From positions 1 to 5,491 of the forward strand of contig CAZDPE010000140.1 of NCBI GenBank assembly GCA_964507235.1: a stretch of 5,491 bases of DNA, in the 5' to 3' direction. Positions 4,669-5,491 of this stretch are shown piece by piece (within the stretch, counting starts at the first letter, position 1; each line of letters begins with the position of its first letter). The notes beneath the pieces are model-generated. The model saw only the letters and a program-made list of their open reading frames with translations, searched no databases and was not told the origin of the DNA. Position numbers and translations under genes: made by a program. The DNA is from Suilimivivens sp964507235 (GTDB lineage: Bacteria; Bacillota; Clostridia; Lachnospirales; Lachnospiraceae).

Positions 4669-5491
4669 GTGATACATCAATATAAAAATAATGGCTACAA
4701 CATCGTGCTTGACGTAAACAGCGGTTCCGTTCATGTAGTGGATGATGTAGTGTATGATGTGATACCGGCGGTGGAAGAGGCCATAAGGAAAGGACAGGAA
4801 GAGGAAGCCTTAAAGGATACCGTTATCTGTCAACTTAAGAATCGTTATGAAGAAGCTGATTTGGCGGAAGCACTTGAGGAAGTCCTTGAGCTGAAGGAAG
4901 CCGGGCTGCTTTATACGGAAGATATTTATGAAAATTATATTACGGATTTTAAAAAGAGGGAAACCGTGGTTAAGGCGCTTTGTCTGCATATAGCCCACGA
5001 CTGTAATCTGGCATGTAAATACTGCTTTGCGGAAGAAGGGGAATATCATGGAAGACGCGCGCTGATGAGCTTCGAGGTGGGAAAGAAAGCGCTTGATTTT
5101 CTGGTTGAAAATTCAGGCAGCCGTGTAAATCTGGAAGTGGATTTCTTTGGCGGGGAACCGCTTATGAACTGGCAGGTGGTGAAGGACCTGGTTATTTACG
5201 GAAGAAGCCTGGAAAAGGCTCACAATAAAAAATTCCGATTTACCCTGACCACCAATGGAATTCTTCTGAATGATGAAATTATGGAATTCCTGAACAAAGA
5301 AATGGCCAATGTGGTTCTCAGCATTGATGGGCGAAAAGAGGTCAATGATTTGATGCGCCCTCACAGAGGCGGACAGGGAAGCTATGATACAATTGTTCCC
5401 AAGTTTAAAAAAGTGGCTGAAAGCAGAAATCAGATGAATTATTATGTGAGGGGTACATTTACCCATAATAATCTGGATTTTGCGGAGGATG
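4669..5491 (+). CDS. scfB: SCIFF maturase, radical SAM thioether-forming enzyme (partial, cut by window end)
   Basis: The first 274 codons are present. The protein opens with VIHQYKNNGYNIVLDVNSGS (Val read as Met from the GTG), characteristic of SCIFF maturases such as CteB. Residues 1-about 95 form the leader-peptide-binding (PqqD/RRE-like) region. The radical SAM core follows with CNLACKYC, so Cys112, Cys116 and Cys119 hold the 4Fe-4S cluster that cleaves S-adenosylmethionine. GGEP at 161-164 contacts the SAM amino group, and TTNG with VLSIDG are later core strands. The C-terminal SPASM domain, which holds two extra clusters, lies beyond the window. The enzyme makes thioether cross-links from SCIFF cysteines in the cytoplasm. 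The start is a GTG with GGAAGG about 12 nt upstream, a longer gap than usual; no other start fits, since TAA lies in frame at 4636. The weak start and the hairpin upstream both point to lower expression than the peptide. Confidence 0.95.
   Translation, partial: MIHQYKNNGYNIVLDVNSGSVHVVDDVVYDVIPAVEEAIRKGQEEEALKDTVICQLKNRYEEADLAEALEEVLELKEAGLLYTEDIYENYITDFKKRETVVKALCLHIAHDCNLACKYCFAEEGEYHGRRALMSFEVGKKALDFLVENSGSRVNLEVDFFGGEPLMNWQVVKDLVIYGRSLEKAHNKKFRFTLTTNGILLNDEIMEFLNKEMANVVLSIDGRKEVNDLMRPHRGGQGSYDTIVPKFKKVAESRNQMNYYVRGTFTHNNLDFAED

Noticed and set aside
4810..5466. Two minus-strand open frames inside the maturase gene
   Set aside because: They are antisense to unmistakable radical SAM coding sequence with its cysteine and GGEP motifs, and have no supporting start signals.
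1..5491. CRISPR array, tRNA, rRNA or a known riboswitch
   Set aside because: No regularly spaced direct repeats, cloverleaf or recognisable aptamer core was seen on either strand.

Overview
The window looks like chromosome of a Gram-positive anaerobe of the class Clostridia, most likely a Lachnospiraceae-type gut organism. The grounds are moderate GC, strong AGGAGG-type ribosome binding sites, consensus sigma-A-type promoters, TTG and GTG start codons, and a SCIFF peptide/radical SAM maturase pair, which is a hallmark of Clostridia. The genus cannot be fixed from the sequence alone.

Region 1 (1-79, minus strand) is the first 26 codons of a transposase resembling the IS1634 group, reading out of the window. 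It has its own ribosome binding site, a -10 box and, further upstream, a small terminator-like hairpin that could block read-through into it. About 180-325 holds nothing recognisable; the outer end of the insertion sequence probably lies there. Region 2 (326-2435, plus strand) is a two-gene unit driven by a consensus promoter (TTGACA, 18 bp, TATAAT): a VanZ-family membrane protein, then a MATE-family efflux transporter. The MATE gene is broken by an inserted, highly structured element of about 110-122 bp. Removing it restores a frame of about 446-450 residues, the normal size of a MATE protein.

Region 3 (2436-2810, minus strand) is a four-helix membrane protein of the TIGR04086 type. Its stop codon directly abuts the MATE stop codon. 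A divergent intergenic region carries a strong promoter for the plus-strand CNNM/CorC-type membrane protein (2934-4325), which has DUF21, two CBS motifs and a CorC-like domain followed by an acidic tail.

Region 4 (4333-5491, plus strand) is a ranthipeptide cassette: a 47-residue SCIFF precursor with exactly six cysteines, a 10-bp hairpin in the spacer, and the first 274 codons of the radical SAM SCIFF maturase, cut by the window end. The maturase is expected to install thioether links from peptide cysteines. The hairpin may keep the enzyme at a lower level than its peptide substrate.

The known system here is the SCIFF cassette. The least explained object is the structured insert in the MATE gene, which looks like a mobile or repetitive palindromic element.
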